Assembly: GCA_035235625.1 (NCBI GenBank)
Contig: CP141142.1
Location: forward strand, 42,449,644 to 42,513,643
Origin: Saururus chinensis
Lineage: Eukaryota > Streptophyta > Magnoliopsida > Piperales > Saururaceae
Length of the DNA stretch: 64,000 nt
Direction of reading: 5' to 3'
The position numbers and the translations under genes are program-made. Positions within the stretch are counted from its first letter, which is position 1; the number at the start of each line of letters is the position of its first letter. Positions 13,591 to 24,475 of the stretch are shown here, one piece after another. The notes beneath the pieces are model-generated. The model worked only from the letters and a program-made list of their open reading frames with translations, did no database searches and was not told where the DNA came from.

Positions 13591-13827
13591 AGATCAACTC
13601 TATATATTATCTCCTCACTTAATACCTATGTCATATCTTCTATATTTTACTGGCTCTGACATGGTCATTAGAGTATCTTTGATTTTCAAATTTAGTGTAT
13701 AAGATGTGTCTTAATGGGATCAACTGTATCACATTATCTCTCCACTTAATACCTCGATCATATCTTCTATACTTTCCTGATTTTGACATGGTCGCTAGAC
13801 AATCTTTAATTTTTAATTTTGGTGTAC
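13591..13827. repeat. ~127-bp direct duplication inside element D
   Basis: Two copies (about 13591-13700 and 13718-13827) share GATCAACT, CCACTTAATACCT-like, CATATCTTCTATA and GACATGGTC in the same order at a 127-bp offset. Confidence 0.75.
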
Positions 13828-14659
13828 TCAGTTCCCCATTAACGACAGTCTAGTTTGCATGCCTCTTTGGTATCCTTCCATTTCTATTTCCTTCTACTAA
13901 CAACAACATTAATATATCACACAATTCTTAGAAGCAGGTGCTATCCGATCTAAAAAGGCAAATTTTGGATAACTTAAAATATAACAAAGCATAACACAAT
14001 CATTTATGCTCATAGAGAAAAGACTATATGTGAATTCAAGCAATAGCAAAGTGGGATTAGCCTTGATCAGTGGCAAAGTGTGAGTTTAGACACAATTATC
14101 CAATGGAAAGGAAAAAAACAAACAAATTGTAAGAACTTTGAAATAGAAGCAAAGAGGAATTAGCCTTTGATGTAGGAGAATATATATCCAAACACTAGAT
14201 AGGTCAAGCAGTCATGGGTCACTCTTTCACTAACAAAGAATTATTCTTTCCCAAAATAAATAATAAATAAATATCTGTAGGACCTGCAAAGCTACGAAGA
14301 TTGCTAAAAACCAATTTGCATTGGTACACCCATATCTTAAACGACAACTAGAACCTATATACCCATGACAGAAGTTGCACTTCAATAATTGTTTACACTA
14401 TAAAGAGGCAAACATGGCATGAACATTCACATAAAAGAAGAGCATCTGATCAGAAAACAAAAAACATAGATAAGATGAGAAGGGGGAAAACAGAGAGAAG
14501 GGAGCAGGAGTGAGAAGAGAGGAAGTGGTGATAGAGGCCACCAAATAGGCTCCCATGACCCACAACATCCACTAGCTGGGAAGGGAGAAAAAAATTGAGC
14601 TGAAATTGGCCATGTGCAGAGCAACCAAGCAAGAAAAACATGTAAAACGTAAGATTAGA

Positions 14660-15040
14660 ATTGAAAGGGACAATTAGAGTGTTGAACAGAGAGGAGGGAT
14701 GCAGAGGGCAAAGGGGCTAAGAGGGCCGAGCGGGGGTGACAGAGGGCAGAGGGGCAAGAGGGCCAAGCAGGGGATGGCGGAGAGCAGAGGGGCGAGGACA
14801 TCCGAGCTGAGGATGGTGGAGGACAGAGGGGTTGGGACGGCCGAGAGGGGGATGGCGGAGTGAGAGAGAGAGAGGAGAAGAGAGGATGAGAGGTACCTGG
14901 AATGGGAGAAGAGGAAGACGACAAAGCCCGAGCTCGCTTCTCCGGGAAGACGCAAGCTTCCGGCGAAGATCTCCACCTCCGGTTGGCTTTCATTCGCCAA
15001 AACATTTTCCCGTGAAAGGGGAAGAGAAGCCAGCCTGATT
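14660..15040 (-). other. GC-rich gene-like block inside element D (possible captured 5' exon)
   Basis: The segment is far richer in G+C than the rest of D. On the minus strand a frame opens at 15005 with FWRMKANRRWRSSPEA near its start, then turns into a Ser/Pro/Leu-rich low-complexity run of about 116 residues in all. A GT donor-like GGTACC lies at about 14894-14899. The look is that of the 5' end of a plant gene carried by a transposon, but I recognise no protein family and claim no function. Confidence 0.3.
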
Positions 15041-16619
15041 GGATTTCACAAGACCACCTTGAGAGGTGGTATGATGAAATCCAAAACTTGCATTATAAAC
15101 ATTGTTCTCAATTCCTGCCATTATACATTTTGTAGTTTTTTTACTAACCCCGGATTGCAAATTTTGCATTCAAAATACCAAATAACTAACTTTGTATTTT
15201 AAATATAGTATTCTAAATCTTGATATCCTAACGCAATATTGTAAATATTAGTGTTCAAATCATCAATGACTAACAGAGAATTTTAAAATTTTGAAAATTT
15301 ATTTTAAAATCCAAATTGACTAACCCCCTCCCCTGTAAGCATGAATTTGATTATCATAAAGTTTGGAGATGAAATTTGATGATTTATGAAGTGTATGTGA
15401 AGTTTTGGTTTTGATTTCAAAGTGGGGAAGATGAACCAGAGATTGTCATTATGGCGATCAAATGGCTAGAGGGGCTGATTGAACAGCTAAAGCGTTCAAA
15501 TGGCCCTGTAGGGCATTTGAACGCCAACACTGCAGTTTGGCTACTTGTGTATATTTTTTTCATTTTAGTGTTTTACTCTTAAGTATCATTTCCTATGACT
15601 TTGACGAGGAATATATGTTATGATAAACTACAGGAAGAGCATGATATTGATGTTGGAAATTATGAAGAATATTTAAGTATTATGTAAAATTGCATGTTGT
15701 TGGCTAAACATGTTAGGATTGTTTATCTTGAATTCATGATTTAATGATTCTTTATGTTTTAAGCATGATTCCCATAAGATTATAACATGAGAATGAACTT
15801 GTATGTCTTCATATAATGTGATTAAATTATGGGTGAATGATGTTGTTATGTCTAGTTTCAAGTGTGGTGTGAATATGCTTGCATATGTCTAGCATGAGGT
15901 TGCACTTGACTTGATTGATGTTTTTAACTCATTTTCACTCATGATTTAAGTTAGGAGTCATAATTAGATGTTAAAGAACATGTGTGTAGTGTCGTAGGTT
16001 ATCTATAATGCATAGTTATATGCTTAGAAATGAATGTTTCTATCTTGAATGCACACACACGTGGGGAGTAATCATGGTAATTGTTGATATTCATGATTAA
16101 ATATGATGCATGTGAGATTGATGGGAGCACGTTCCACGAATTAGAATTCATGTAGAGATTGCTCACGTATGTATCATGTTGCATGCATCATGAGACGGAT
16201 TTATAAATGAGATTTTACCGAGTTTAGCTAATGTTGGTCAATTGGATGCAATTGGGTGAGAATTGTTTGTCGGGTTAATCGATCGAAAGCTTATCGATTC
16301 GGTTTTACCTTCGAAAGGACGAGGTTTTACATCCTTTGAGGATGGGGTTTCTTCCCCGGGTTGAGAAGAGCGAAAATGCTATAAAGAGACCAAACTATTG
16401 AGATTATCTAAACCTCGAGAATCCATCTGGTTTGTCCGAGTGCACTGGCTTACTAGGTATTGTTGCTTGGGATTTCGGTCTTAACAAACAGGGTTGCTCG
16501 GGAGTTTAGGCTTAATGGGCAGGTGTTGCTTGAGGGCTTCGGCCTTGAAGAACAAGTTTATTTGACAAGGGGTTGCTCAATAGCTCCGGCCTTGAGGAGC
16601 AAACTTACTCTCTCTGTTT

Positions 16620-16940
16620 ATGGATATGCATGATAGATTAGTGTATTTGAGACACTTATACATATAGGATAAATAAGAGTGAATATGCATAATCTGAATG
16701 TGTTGTAAAGACACTTCTCATACAGGTTATATGTGATGTGTATGCATGATCTAAATGTGTGTTAGAGACACTTCTTATGTAAGTTATATGTGATGTTTAT
16801 ACACGATCTGAATGTATGGTAGAGACACTTCTCATGCAGGTTATATGTGATGTTTATACATGATCTGATTGTGTATCAGAGATACTTCTCTTGTAGGTTA
16901 TATGTAATATTTATACATGATGTGATTGTGTGAGAATCAC
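16620..16940. repeat. about six ~60-bp tandem repeats in LTR A
   Basis: Units contain ATGATCTGAATGTGT-like and GAGACACTTCTCATGCAGG-like blocks followed by TTATATGTGATGTTTATAC. They correspond in reverse orientation to the 60-bp repeat of LTR B. Confidence 0.8.
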
Positions 16941-17651
16941 TAATTATTCAGAATGGATGTTATGCCATAATGTGATTATTCATATCATGATTAGTATGTA
17001 TAAGATACTGGTATGCAGGATAATTACTTATGGGTAAATAAAGGTATGGTAAGAGAATTAATCAGAAATGGGGATATTATGTGAAATGTGAATCTGAATT
17101 ACCATGTTAATGTGTCGTGGTTGTTTTTCTGATTAATATTACCGTAATTCAAACCTTATTGAGTTTTACTCACCCCTCTTTCTGTGTTTTGTTTTAGAGC
17201 TGCTTGGCATGACATGCAATTAATCAGGATTCCCTGTATGAGGGACAATCAGGATAGGCGTGGATGCCTTCGGAACTTATTTTGTTTCCTGATTTATGCT
17301 ATTATGATGTTAGAACACTATGAATGGATGATTATGATTCAAACTTGTATATTTCTCAGATCCTAGATCTGTTTCATATTTTTAGATCTGTTTCATGATT
17401 TTAAGTATGTAGGTTAAGTTTGAGGATTTATTTTAGAGATGTTATCCTCTTTTATTTTTTCTTATTTCTTTTGTACAAAGGATTAAAGGTGCGCGACTTT
17501 ATATATGCAATTCACCTGCTAGAAGGGTTTAGACTTCCGTAACGTATTAAATCAACAATCTTGTCGCCCCCATGTGCTTCCCCATGTGCTTTGACTGGCC
17601 CTTGGACTGGGTTCAGCTCAAGTCGGGCGGGTACCAGGGTGTGACACATGT

Positions 17652-20400
17652 CACCTTTCCCCCCTTTCCCAGCAACTGTGCTGCTCTCTTCCCCGTTATT
17701 AGCTATCATGCCATTGCATTCCCTGCAAAAATACAATACTAGATCTGGCCTCGCCAGAGGACTAGCCGTGGCCTGTAGGCTCAGCTTGTATAGTTGCAGC
17801 CCGAGGGTCTCGATTGAGGCTATTGCCATAAAAAGGTGACTTTTTGTTTTTACTCATCAGCTGGTCTAAGAGAAGGAAGGAGAGGAGACAATAAATTTTT
17901 GTTAATATAGGGTACATTTGAAAAAAACTTAAGACTATTCATAGGGTAAATAAAAAATAAGGTACTATGGGGATTTTTGAGGTGCAGATAGACCCACTCT
18001 TTTTCAAGGAAGCATTTTTTATGCTTGATTCTGACCATAAGTTATAAATAAGAATTTTATGTGAAGCGTTCATTTTCATGATTGATGGCGTACATGCTAG
18101 CGCATATTAGCGTAAGTATCACTTACGCTGAGTGCGCTAACATGTGCACCATCAATATCAAAAATAAACACTTCACATATATGTTCTTTATGCTCGACTC
18201 ACAATGAGCAGGGAGCATAAAAAATACTTCTCTTTTCAAATTATGGCACAACAAATTAGTACCTTCTCACTGCATAGAAGAAGATTGACCAAGCTATAGA
18301 AGCTAAGATGTTTTGGCCGCTTGCTCCGCCGTGGAGGACAAGGATTCCTCCGAATGCGGAGGTGGAAAAAGAGTGATGCTTGCTAGCAGTTTACTTCCAC
18401 ATCCAAATACATGGCATTCTCAATTTCAATTTTCACCGGCATTAGTCCCAAGAATGTGCATTGTGTTTGGAAGTGGCGACTTGAACCAGTTGATGTTGAT
18501 TAATACCAAGAGAAGATTAATTTAAGAATATCATTTCCCTTTTAAGAAGCTGATAATCTTATTTTACTTTTTTTATACCAAATTTTATTTTAAATAAAAA
18601 AGGTATTCAATTTTTCTTGTCCAATTAAAGGTTAGAATAAATTTTAAATATAAAAAATAGAGTAAAAATATTATTATTTTTACATTTAATTAATACTTTA
18701 ACAAGAATAAATGTAATGAATGAAGGGTTTTACAAAAAAAAAAAATGGATTCATATTTGGCTTCGCTGGGGAAAGGGAAAGGAGACGGGCCAAAGGATAG
18801 AAAGGAAGAGGGGCGACTAGGCTAGGATGGGGGAATGTAAAGTAGTGTCAAAGCATAAGCATGTGGTGAGGCGAGCCTTAGGGGAGGTGCTTTGCATAAA
18901 AATCACAACTTTAAACTGATTTTTTTACACAATCACATGAATAATAACATATACAAGTAATAAGCATATGTAAGGGCTAATAATGAGTTAGAAATGAAGA
19001 TTAGAAGAGGTATGAATTGAGCTTTGGGGTTGAGCAGCCCCTGTACGATTTATCCCTTCACTCCAATGCTTGAATAAAAATTGAATATCGATTCAATCAA
19101 AATAGAGAGGAGGATACCTTTGTGCTTGTGTAAATCCCTTTAAGTCCTTACTTAGGATGTGAAATCAACTTGAATGAGTGCCCTAGCCCTCACCCTGAAG
19201 CTACAAAATTCCAAGAATATAGATTTTCATGTATGCACCACGCAAGAGGGAGAGGAGAGGGAGAGAAAGGGGTGGCAAACCACTTTTTTTCCTTTGGATA
19301 TGAAGTAACACGCCACCAAGAGGAGAGAGGGACGTGATTGGGAGAGAGAGGAGAGGGGGCTGTTCTAAGTTATTAGAGTTTTCTCTCATCTCTTTGAGTC
19401 TATTTATATTTTCTCTTAATTACCTTACATAGATTTTTTTTAGCGGACATCCAATTTGAATTTTATCGGACTATCCTTGAGGGTTTGACATAACGGGAAT
19501 GAGCTCTTTTTATCAAAGCCCATAGAGGCTTAGACCCCCCTCACACGGCTAAGCCCGTAAAAGGGTCGACCCCTCGCTAACCACGGGTCTAACCAATGAT
19601 ACAAATTTATAAATCGGGCCCTATAATATAAATATGTATACCCTAATTACATACCTAATATACGTATGTGATGAATATAGGTCCCAATTGAATTCATATT
19701 AGGATAGTTTATATGAAGTTGGCACAACCGCCCCAACTATCTTTAAATTCTATGGCCTATACCGCTTCACTCGAATTGTGAATAAAATAGACCAAACGAG
19801 CCCGAACACATATTATAGCCCGAACACTTATTATAGTCCATCAGGAAGTCTGAGGAGCCGGCCACTGGGATGGAGGGTTGCGAGCCTGAGGGGAGACGCT
19901 TGGGTGAGTGGGACCTTGGGGTGGCGGCTCCGACAGCCAGCGGACCGGGCAAAATAATGGGAGCTTTGAAGCCGTCGCTGAAGGGAGAAAGGAAGAGATT
20001 CAGTACCGGAAACGGAGGATCTAAGTGGGAGGTTATGCTGCTTACGGGTATGGAAGGGAAGTCTACTCAACGTGGCATACGTTCATTAGTGGCCAACGCT
20101 GAGGAAGGTTGAGGCCTCCGCAGCAGATTCCCATTCCCTTGAGTCAGGAACAAATGAGTGAAAGAGCTTGCAAACCGGGTTTTTCCCTGAACGTGGCCAC
20201 CCACGTGGTTGCCCCCTTGACCCTCTCCTTCCTCTTTCCCTCTCCGTTGTTAGCAAACAATTTTTCCTTTCTGGTTTCACGTCCATGCAAGACCCATTTC
20301 TCCCATCTTCTGCACTGTCATCACCACATGAAACCAGACGGATGAAGAAGATTGAGTTGAATACGATTAGACCGCCCCCCACATGCTTGGTCAACATGGT
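17652..20400. other. intergenic, LTR A to syntaxin gene
   Basis: A minus-strand frame at 17829-17652 (starting MAIASIETLGLQLYKL) abuts the LTR A insertion point and runs on into LTR sequence. I recognise no family, and it may be a gene edge or chance. 18008-18231 is a palindromic MITE. 18240-20400 shows AT-rich sequence, a GA-rich tract (19240-19360) and a GC-richer stretch from about 19860 leading to the syntaxin gene. No other gene is supported. Confidence 0.4.
18008..18231. mobile_element. palindromic MULE-type MITE, copy 1
   Basis: This 224-bp element is a near-complete inverted repeat. It runs from GGAAGCATTTTTTATGC through AGCGCATATTAGCGTAAG to a mirrored right half ending GCATAAAAAATACTTCT. 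The flanks CTTTTTCAA (17999-18007) and CTTTTCAAA (18232-18240) look like a 9-bp target-site duplication with 7 matches, as for Mutator-like elements. It has no coding capacity. A second copy lies at 50698-50910. Confidence 0.75.
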
Positions 20401-20468
20401 TCTCCCATGGTGGTGAGACAATCAACCGCCCTGCCAATTCGCAGACGCACCCAACGAAGCTTGCCTCC

Positions 20469-21395
20469 ATGAACGACCTCTTCTCCGCGGGCTCCTTCAA
20501 GAAGTACACCGACCTGAAGGAGCAGGTCCGGATGGACGACGTGGAGATGGGAGACGCGGGCGGGAAGGAGGGCGTCAACCTGGACCGATTCTTCCAGGAC
20601 GTGGAGAACGTCAAGGAGGACATCGCGGAGGTGGAGCTCCTCCACCGGCAGCTGCAGGAGCTCAACGAGGAGAGCAAGACGGTGCACAATGCCAAGACCA
20701 TGAAGAACCTCCGGTCCCGCATGGACTCCCACGTCGACCAGGTGCTAAAACGCTCCAAGGTCATCAAGGCCAAGCTCGAGGCCCTCGACCAGTCCAACGT
20801 CGCCCACCGGAGGCTCCCCGGTTGTGGACCCGGCTCATCGGCCGACCGGACAAGGATGTCTGTGGTGGTCGGTCTGGGCAAGAAGCTCAAGGACATCATG
20901 GACGATTTTCAGGCACTCCGGGCCAAGATGTCGGCCGAGTACAAGGAGACTGTGGAAAGGAGATACTTCACAATCACAGGCGAGAGGGCAGATGAGCAGA
21001 CCATTGAGAATCTGATCTCGTCCGGTGAGAGCGAGACGTTCCTCCAGAAAGCGATACAGGAGCAGGGTAGGGGCCAGATTCTGGACACGATATCGGAAAT
21101 CCAAGAGCGCCACGACGCGGTGAAAGAGATTGAGAAGAACCTCCTTGACCTTCACCAGGTCTTTCTGGATATGGCTGCATTGGTTGAGGCACAGGGGCAT
21201 CAGCTGAATGATATAGAGAGCAATGTTGCGCATGCCAACTCCTTTGTCCGGCGCGGGACCGATCAGCTCCAGATAGCCAGAGAGCACCAGAAAAGCTCAA
21301 GGAAGTGGACTTGCATTGGCATGATTCTTGGATTTGTACTGGTTTGCTTGCTGCTCATCCCCATCTTACCTTCCCTTACACGTACATTAAGATGA
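20469..21395 (+). CDS. SYP12-class syntaxin (SYP124/SYP125-like Qa-SNARE)
   Basis: A single open frame of 308 residues, close to the ~303 usual for the family. The start MNDLFS is the hallmark start of plant SYP12 syntaxins, and SFKKYTDLK (9-17) points to the SYP123/124/125 branch rather than SYP121/122. Residues ~35-150 form the Habc helices, including [11 protein letters not shown] (119-129). The conserved [15 protein letters not shown] lies at 158-172 and the SNARE motif at about 205-268, with the zero-layer Gln at 242 in VEAQG. A C-terminal membrane anchor spans about 281-302. Such proteins are plasma-membrane t-SNAREs driving exocytosis; Arabidopsis relatives act in pollen tubes and root hairs. 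The 5' half is GC-rich, as in monocot genes. An AATAAAATAAAG polyadenylation-like run lies near 21644. The gene faces the PPR gene tail to tail, 530 bp apart. The branch is assigned by recall of family sequences. Confidence 0.93.
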   Translation: MNDLFSAGSFKKYTDLKEQVRMDDVEMGDAGGKEGVNLDRFFQDVENVKEDIAEVELLHRQLQELNEESKTVHNAKTMKNLRSRMDSHVDQVLKRSKVIKAKLEALDQSNVAHRRLPGCGPGSSADRTRMSVVVGLGKKLKDIMDDFQALRAKMSAEYKETVERRYFTITGERADEQTIENLISSGESETFLQKAIQEQGRGQILDTISEIQERHDAVKEIEKNLLDLHQVFLDMAALVEAQGHQLNDIESNVAHANSFVRRGTDQLQIAREHQKSSRKWTCIGMILGFVLVCLLLIPILPSLTRTLR

Positions 21396-21925
21396 AAAAG
21401 ATAGGAGCCTGTCAGAAGACCCTTTACCTCCGGATTATTCCTGCACAACATACCTTATCATTGCTCTTTGGCTGACTTGTTCGCGTGTCTAATGTATATC
21501 ACATATTAATTTGACATTTTTCCTAGTTTATCCCCTTTTTCGTCTTTCTGATTCATTGTTACTCCTAAAATTGAGTAACTTCATGATAATTTTTGTGTAC
21601 CATTTTGGACACAAATGGGAAAAGAATGGGACAGCCAGATGCAATAAAATAAAGAAAATAAAAATTTTAATTTTACCTTTGATAATCACTAATATTCACA
21701 TGTCAGCAACCTTAAGTGTTTAAATTTTGCTTGCAATCAAGCTTAAATTGCTAAATGATAACTAAATTATAAACTACAACAAAAAAATGCTAAACTTTGC
21801 ACCAGGAGTGCGTTGTATAAGTAAGGCTGTGCTGAAAAGCTAAAAACCACCAAGGATTGCTCAAAAATACTAGATCACAACAGATCTACTTTGGCGTTAG
21901 GAGGTCCATTGATTATGGTAGATCG

Positions 21926-24475
21926 TCACCAATAGCCACCACAGGAACAAGAACCCTTCTTAAAATGATGAAACCGACTGGAATCACGCAGTATAATTTC
22001 ATGGTCAATAATTTTAGAAATATAAGTGATCGCACTATGACAGTCCCCACATATTCTCAGGTTCTTTGTAATCCGAATTGGGATCCCAGCTGGGGTGCTC
22101 AAAACACCATATGCAAGAGCTAACTTCTCACTATGCTCTGATAGAAGATATCCTTTCTCCTCGTCATCCACGTCATGGAGAGCAAAGCCTGTTTCAGGTA
22201 CATAGCCCATTGCCTTGATCCGAAAAATCAAGTCAGCAAGAACTTCATATATCTCTTTTGATTGCGTATGGGACCTATCACCAACAAAGAATGCTGCCAT
22301 GCCCTTCTTTCCTTGGACCCAGCTGCAACCTGGTCTCTTCTTGATCCCCATGTTCCTCATCAAGACTCTGATGCGAGCCACATCTCTCCATCTTCCTGCA
22401 TTAGCGTAGATGTTCGACAAGAGTGTGTAAGATCCATCATTTTCCGACTCCAATTCTAAGAGCCTCTCAGCAGCATATTCCCCAAGCTCCACATTGGCGT
22501 GAATTCTGCACCCACTAAGCAATGCCACCCACACAACTGGAGTAGGTTTCATTGGCATTTGCTCTATAAGAATCTGCGCCTCATCAAGACGACCAGCACG
22601 ACCCAGAAGGTCCACAACACAAGCGTAGTGCTCAGCCGCAGGAGTCACTCCATAGTCCCTTTTCATGCTGTTAAGATAACGTAAACCCTGATCCACCATA
22701 CCCGAGTGGCTGCAAGCATGCAGAACGACAATGAAAGTCACACCATCAGGAACCAGCCCAGCTTCAAGCATCCGACTAAAAACATAAAGTGCATCAAACC
22801 CACGCCCATATAGCCCATATCCTGTCATCAGAGAAGTCCAAGAAACAGAATTTCTCTCAGACATCCTATCAAAGATTTTCCTAGACATGTCTATATCACC
22901 ACATTTTGCATACATATCTATTAGGCAATTGGCTATAAAGAGCATAACCTTTTCATACCGGTTACGCATCACAAATCCATGGATCTCTCTACCAAACCGC
23001 AGAGCAGAAAGACGAGCACAAGCCATTAGTGCACAAGACATGGTGTGCGCATTTGGTGAACTATTTGGCTCTCTTAGCATTTGCGAGAAGAGATGTAAAG
23101 CACTATTAGCATCTCCATGTTGTGAATAGCCACCAATCATGACTGTCCAAGTTACAACATTTCTTTCTGATAAACTAATGGAATTAAACATAGCCTGAGC
23201 TATCTCAGCTTTTTGACATTTTGCATACATGTCAATTAGAGCGTTCTTAACCATTAAACCATCCCCATCATCATTGTGTGGCCATCCCAGGAGGTGCCTG
23301 AGGGCATATCCATGAGTTTCCTTCCCCTGCATTAGTGCACCCACCGCCGCACAACCTGAGAGCAAGGAGATGATGGTTACTGCATTTGGTTTCGCTCGCT
23401 CAATCTGCATCTGACGAAACACATTTAATGCCTCCTTGCCGCGGCCACGCTGTGCGTAACCTGCAATGACAGCACTCCAAGTCACCACATTCAGCTCAAT
23501 CTTCTGCTCACGCATTGTATCGAAAAGCTGCAGTGCTTCGTCAAATCTCCCACTCTGCGAATAGCCTGTCACCATTGCATTCCACGATACCACATCTTTG
23601 ACCTCCATTCCATCAAAGATTTTCACTGCATTATCCATATTCCCACATTTGGCATAAACGTCAACAATGGCATTCCCTACAAAGATGTCAGACAGTAGAT
23701 CATTTCTCATGGCGTAGCCATGAATCTCCCGGACCTGCCAGGACGCCCTTAGCGAACCACAAGCGGGAAGCACATTCACAAGGCTCACCACGTCTGGTCT
23801 CGGCCTCATGGAAGAAAACACCTCCATTGCACGACGGTTATCCTCACCATGCACGAAAGCTGCCACCATCGAGTTCCAAGACACCACATCGTCGATACCT
23901 CTCTTCGCAATATCCTCAAACATCTGACATGCATCTCCCAGAGAACCGCATCGAGCATACATAGCCACCAGCGCGTTGCAAACGAAGACGTTCCACTCGA
24001 ACCCCTTGCGGACGACGACGGCATGGACGGAGGCCCCACGGAGGAAAGAAGGGAGCTCGCCACACGCCTTGAGGACAAACGGAAACGTGAAGTGGTCGGG
24101 CTCCGCGCTGTCCCTCCTCATCCGGCAGAAAACGGAGAACGCATCCTGAAGGCCGCCACACCGCACGTGATAGCGAACCACGGCGTTCCATTGGAAGATG
24201 TCCCGGGGGCAGTAACCCTCAATCGCATGGATGGCATCGGCGGGCCCGTCGCAGGCGAGGTAAGCGCCGACTAGTGCCGGGGAGAGGGGGAAATGAAAGG
24301 GAGGCGAGAGAAGGCCGGAGGCCAGGATTTGCTGGTGGAGGCGGCGGACGGCCCAGAGGGTTCGGCATTCTCCAAGGAGGGAAGCGAAGGAAGAGACAGA
24401 GGTGGAGATGAGGCGGGAGGGGTCCGGCGGGAGGGGTAAGCGGGCGAGCATCGTATGAGACTCCCATTGCAGCAA
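21926..24475 (-). CDS. PLS-class DYW pentatricopeptide repeat protein (At5g16860-like)
   Basis: An intronless frame of 849 residues, the usual form for this family. The N-terminal ~70 residues are hydrophobic and basic enough for an organelle presequence, and a second ATG lies eight codons in. About 20 PPR units follow, marked by repeats such as VVSWNSMVAAF, NALIDMYAKC and VVTWTVMIGGYSQ. An E region and a C-terminal DYW deaminase domain end the protein. The zinc/catalytic signature is present: HSE at 781-783 and CGDCH at 809-813. The final triplet is GYW instead of DYW. Family members bind one or a few RNA sites in mitochondria or plastids and carry out or promote C-to-U editing. The overall match is to Arabidopsis At5g16860. 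It is head to head with the SYP5 gene, with 1.44 kb between start codons. The target RNA and organelle cannot be read from the sequence. Confidence 0.93.
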   Translation of the reverse strand: MLQWESHTMLARLPLPPDPSRLISTSVSSFASLLGECRTLWAVRRLHQQILASGLLSPPFHFPLSPALVGAYLACDGPADAIHAIEGYCPRDIFQWNAVVRYHVRCGGLQDAFSVFCRMRRDSAEPDHFTFPFVLKACGELPSFLRGASVHAVVVRKGFEWNVFVCNALVAMYARCGSLGDACQMFEDIAKRGIDDVVSWNSMVAAFVHGEDNRRAMEVFSSMRPRPDVVSLVNVLPACGSLRASWQVREIHGYAMRNDLLSDIFVGNAIVDVYAKCGNMDNAVKIFDGMEVKDVVSWNAMVTGYSQSGRFDEALQLFDTMREQKIELNVVTWSAVIAGYAQRGRGKEALNVFRQMQIERAKPNAVTIISLLSGCAAVGALMQGKETHGYALRHLLGWPHNDDGDGLMVKNALIDMYAKCQKAEIAQAMFNSISLSERNVVTWTVMIGGYSQHGDANSALHLFSQMLREPNSSPNAHTMSCALMACARLSALRFGREIHGFVMRNRYEKVMLFIANCLIDMYAKCGDIDMSRKIFDRMSERNSVSWTSLMTGYGLYGRGFDALYVFSRMLEAGLVPDGVTFIVVLHACSHSGMVDQGLRYLNSMKRDYGVTPAAEHYACVVDLLGRAGRLDEAQILIEQMPMKPTPVVWVALLSGCRIHANVELGEYAAERLLELESENDGSYTLLSNIYANAGRWRDVARIRVLMRNMGIKKRPGCSWVQGKKGMAAFFVGDRSHTQSKEIYEVLADLIFRIKAMGYVPETGFALHDVDDEEKGYLLSEHSEKLALAYGVLSTPAGIPIRITKNLRICGDCHSAITYISKIIDHEIILRDSSRFHHFKKGSCSCGGYW

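Larger units (their letters stand above)
12718..15328. mobile_element. element D: 2.6-kb DNA-transposon-like insertion with GGGGGTTAGTCAAT ends
   Basis: The left end GGGGGTTAGTCAAT (12718) is mirrored by ATTGACTAACCCCC (ending 15328), an inverted terminal repeat of 14 bp. The LTR A sequence resumes on both sides, so D is an insertion. A convincing target-site duplication is not visible; a 9-bp comparison gives only 5 matches. No transposase is readable. Inside are a ~127-bp direct duplication (13591-13827) and a GC-rich, gene-like block at 14660-15040 on the minus strand. A related short element with the same ends lies at 63007-63374. A nonautonomous element, possibly MULE-like with captured sequence, is my best reading. 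Confidence 0.6.
3644..17646 (+). mobile_element. solo LTR A, outermost of the nest (about 3.26 kb of its own sequence)
   Basis: LTR A begins TGTAAGATTC at 3644 and ends GGGTGTGACA at 17646. It is flanked by CATGT at 3639-3643 and CATGT at 17647-17651. Removing insertions B (4112-12225) and D (12718-15328) leaves about 3.26 kb, with no coding domain, primer-binding site or second LTR, so it is a solo LTR. The ends TGTAAG...GTGACA are typical of plant chromovirus-like Ty3 LTRs read 5' to 3'. Landmarks are a GTGGGCCCCAC tract near 3867, CGTTCAAATG/CATTTGAACG motifs near 15490-15530, six ~60-bp repeats at 16620-16940, and an ACTCACCCCT tract near 17168 also present in B. Being outermost it is the oldest of A, B and C, though its duplication is still exact. 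Confidence 0.85.

Noticed and set aside
20321-21300. Several antisense frames (63-192 residues) over the syntaxin gene
   Set aside because: They are composition shadows of the GC-rich SYP12 coding sequence and have no domain.
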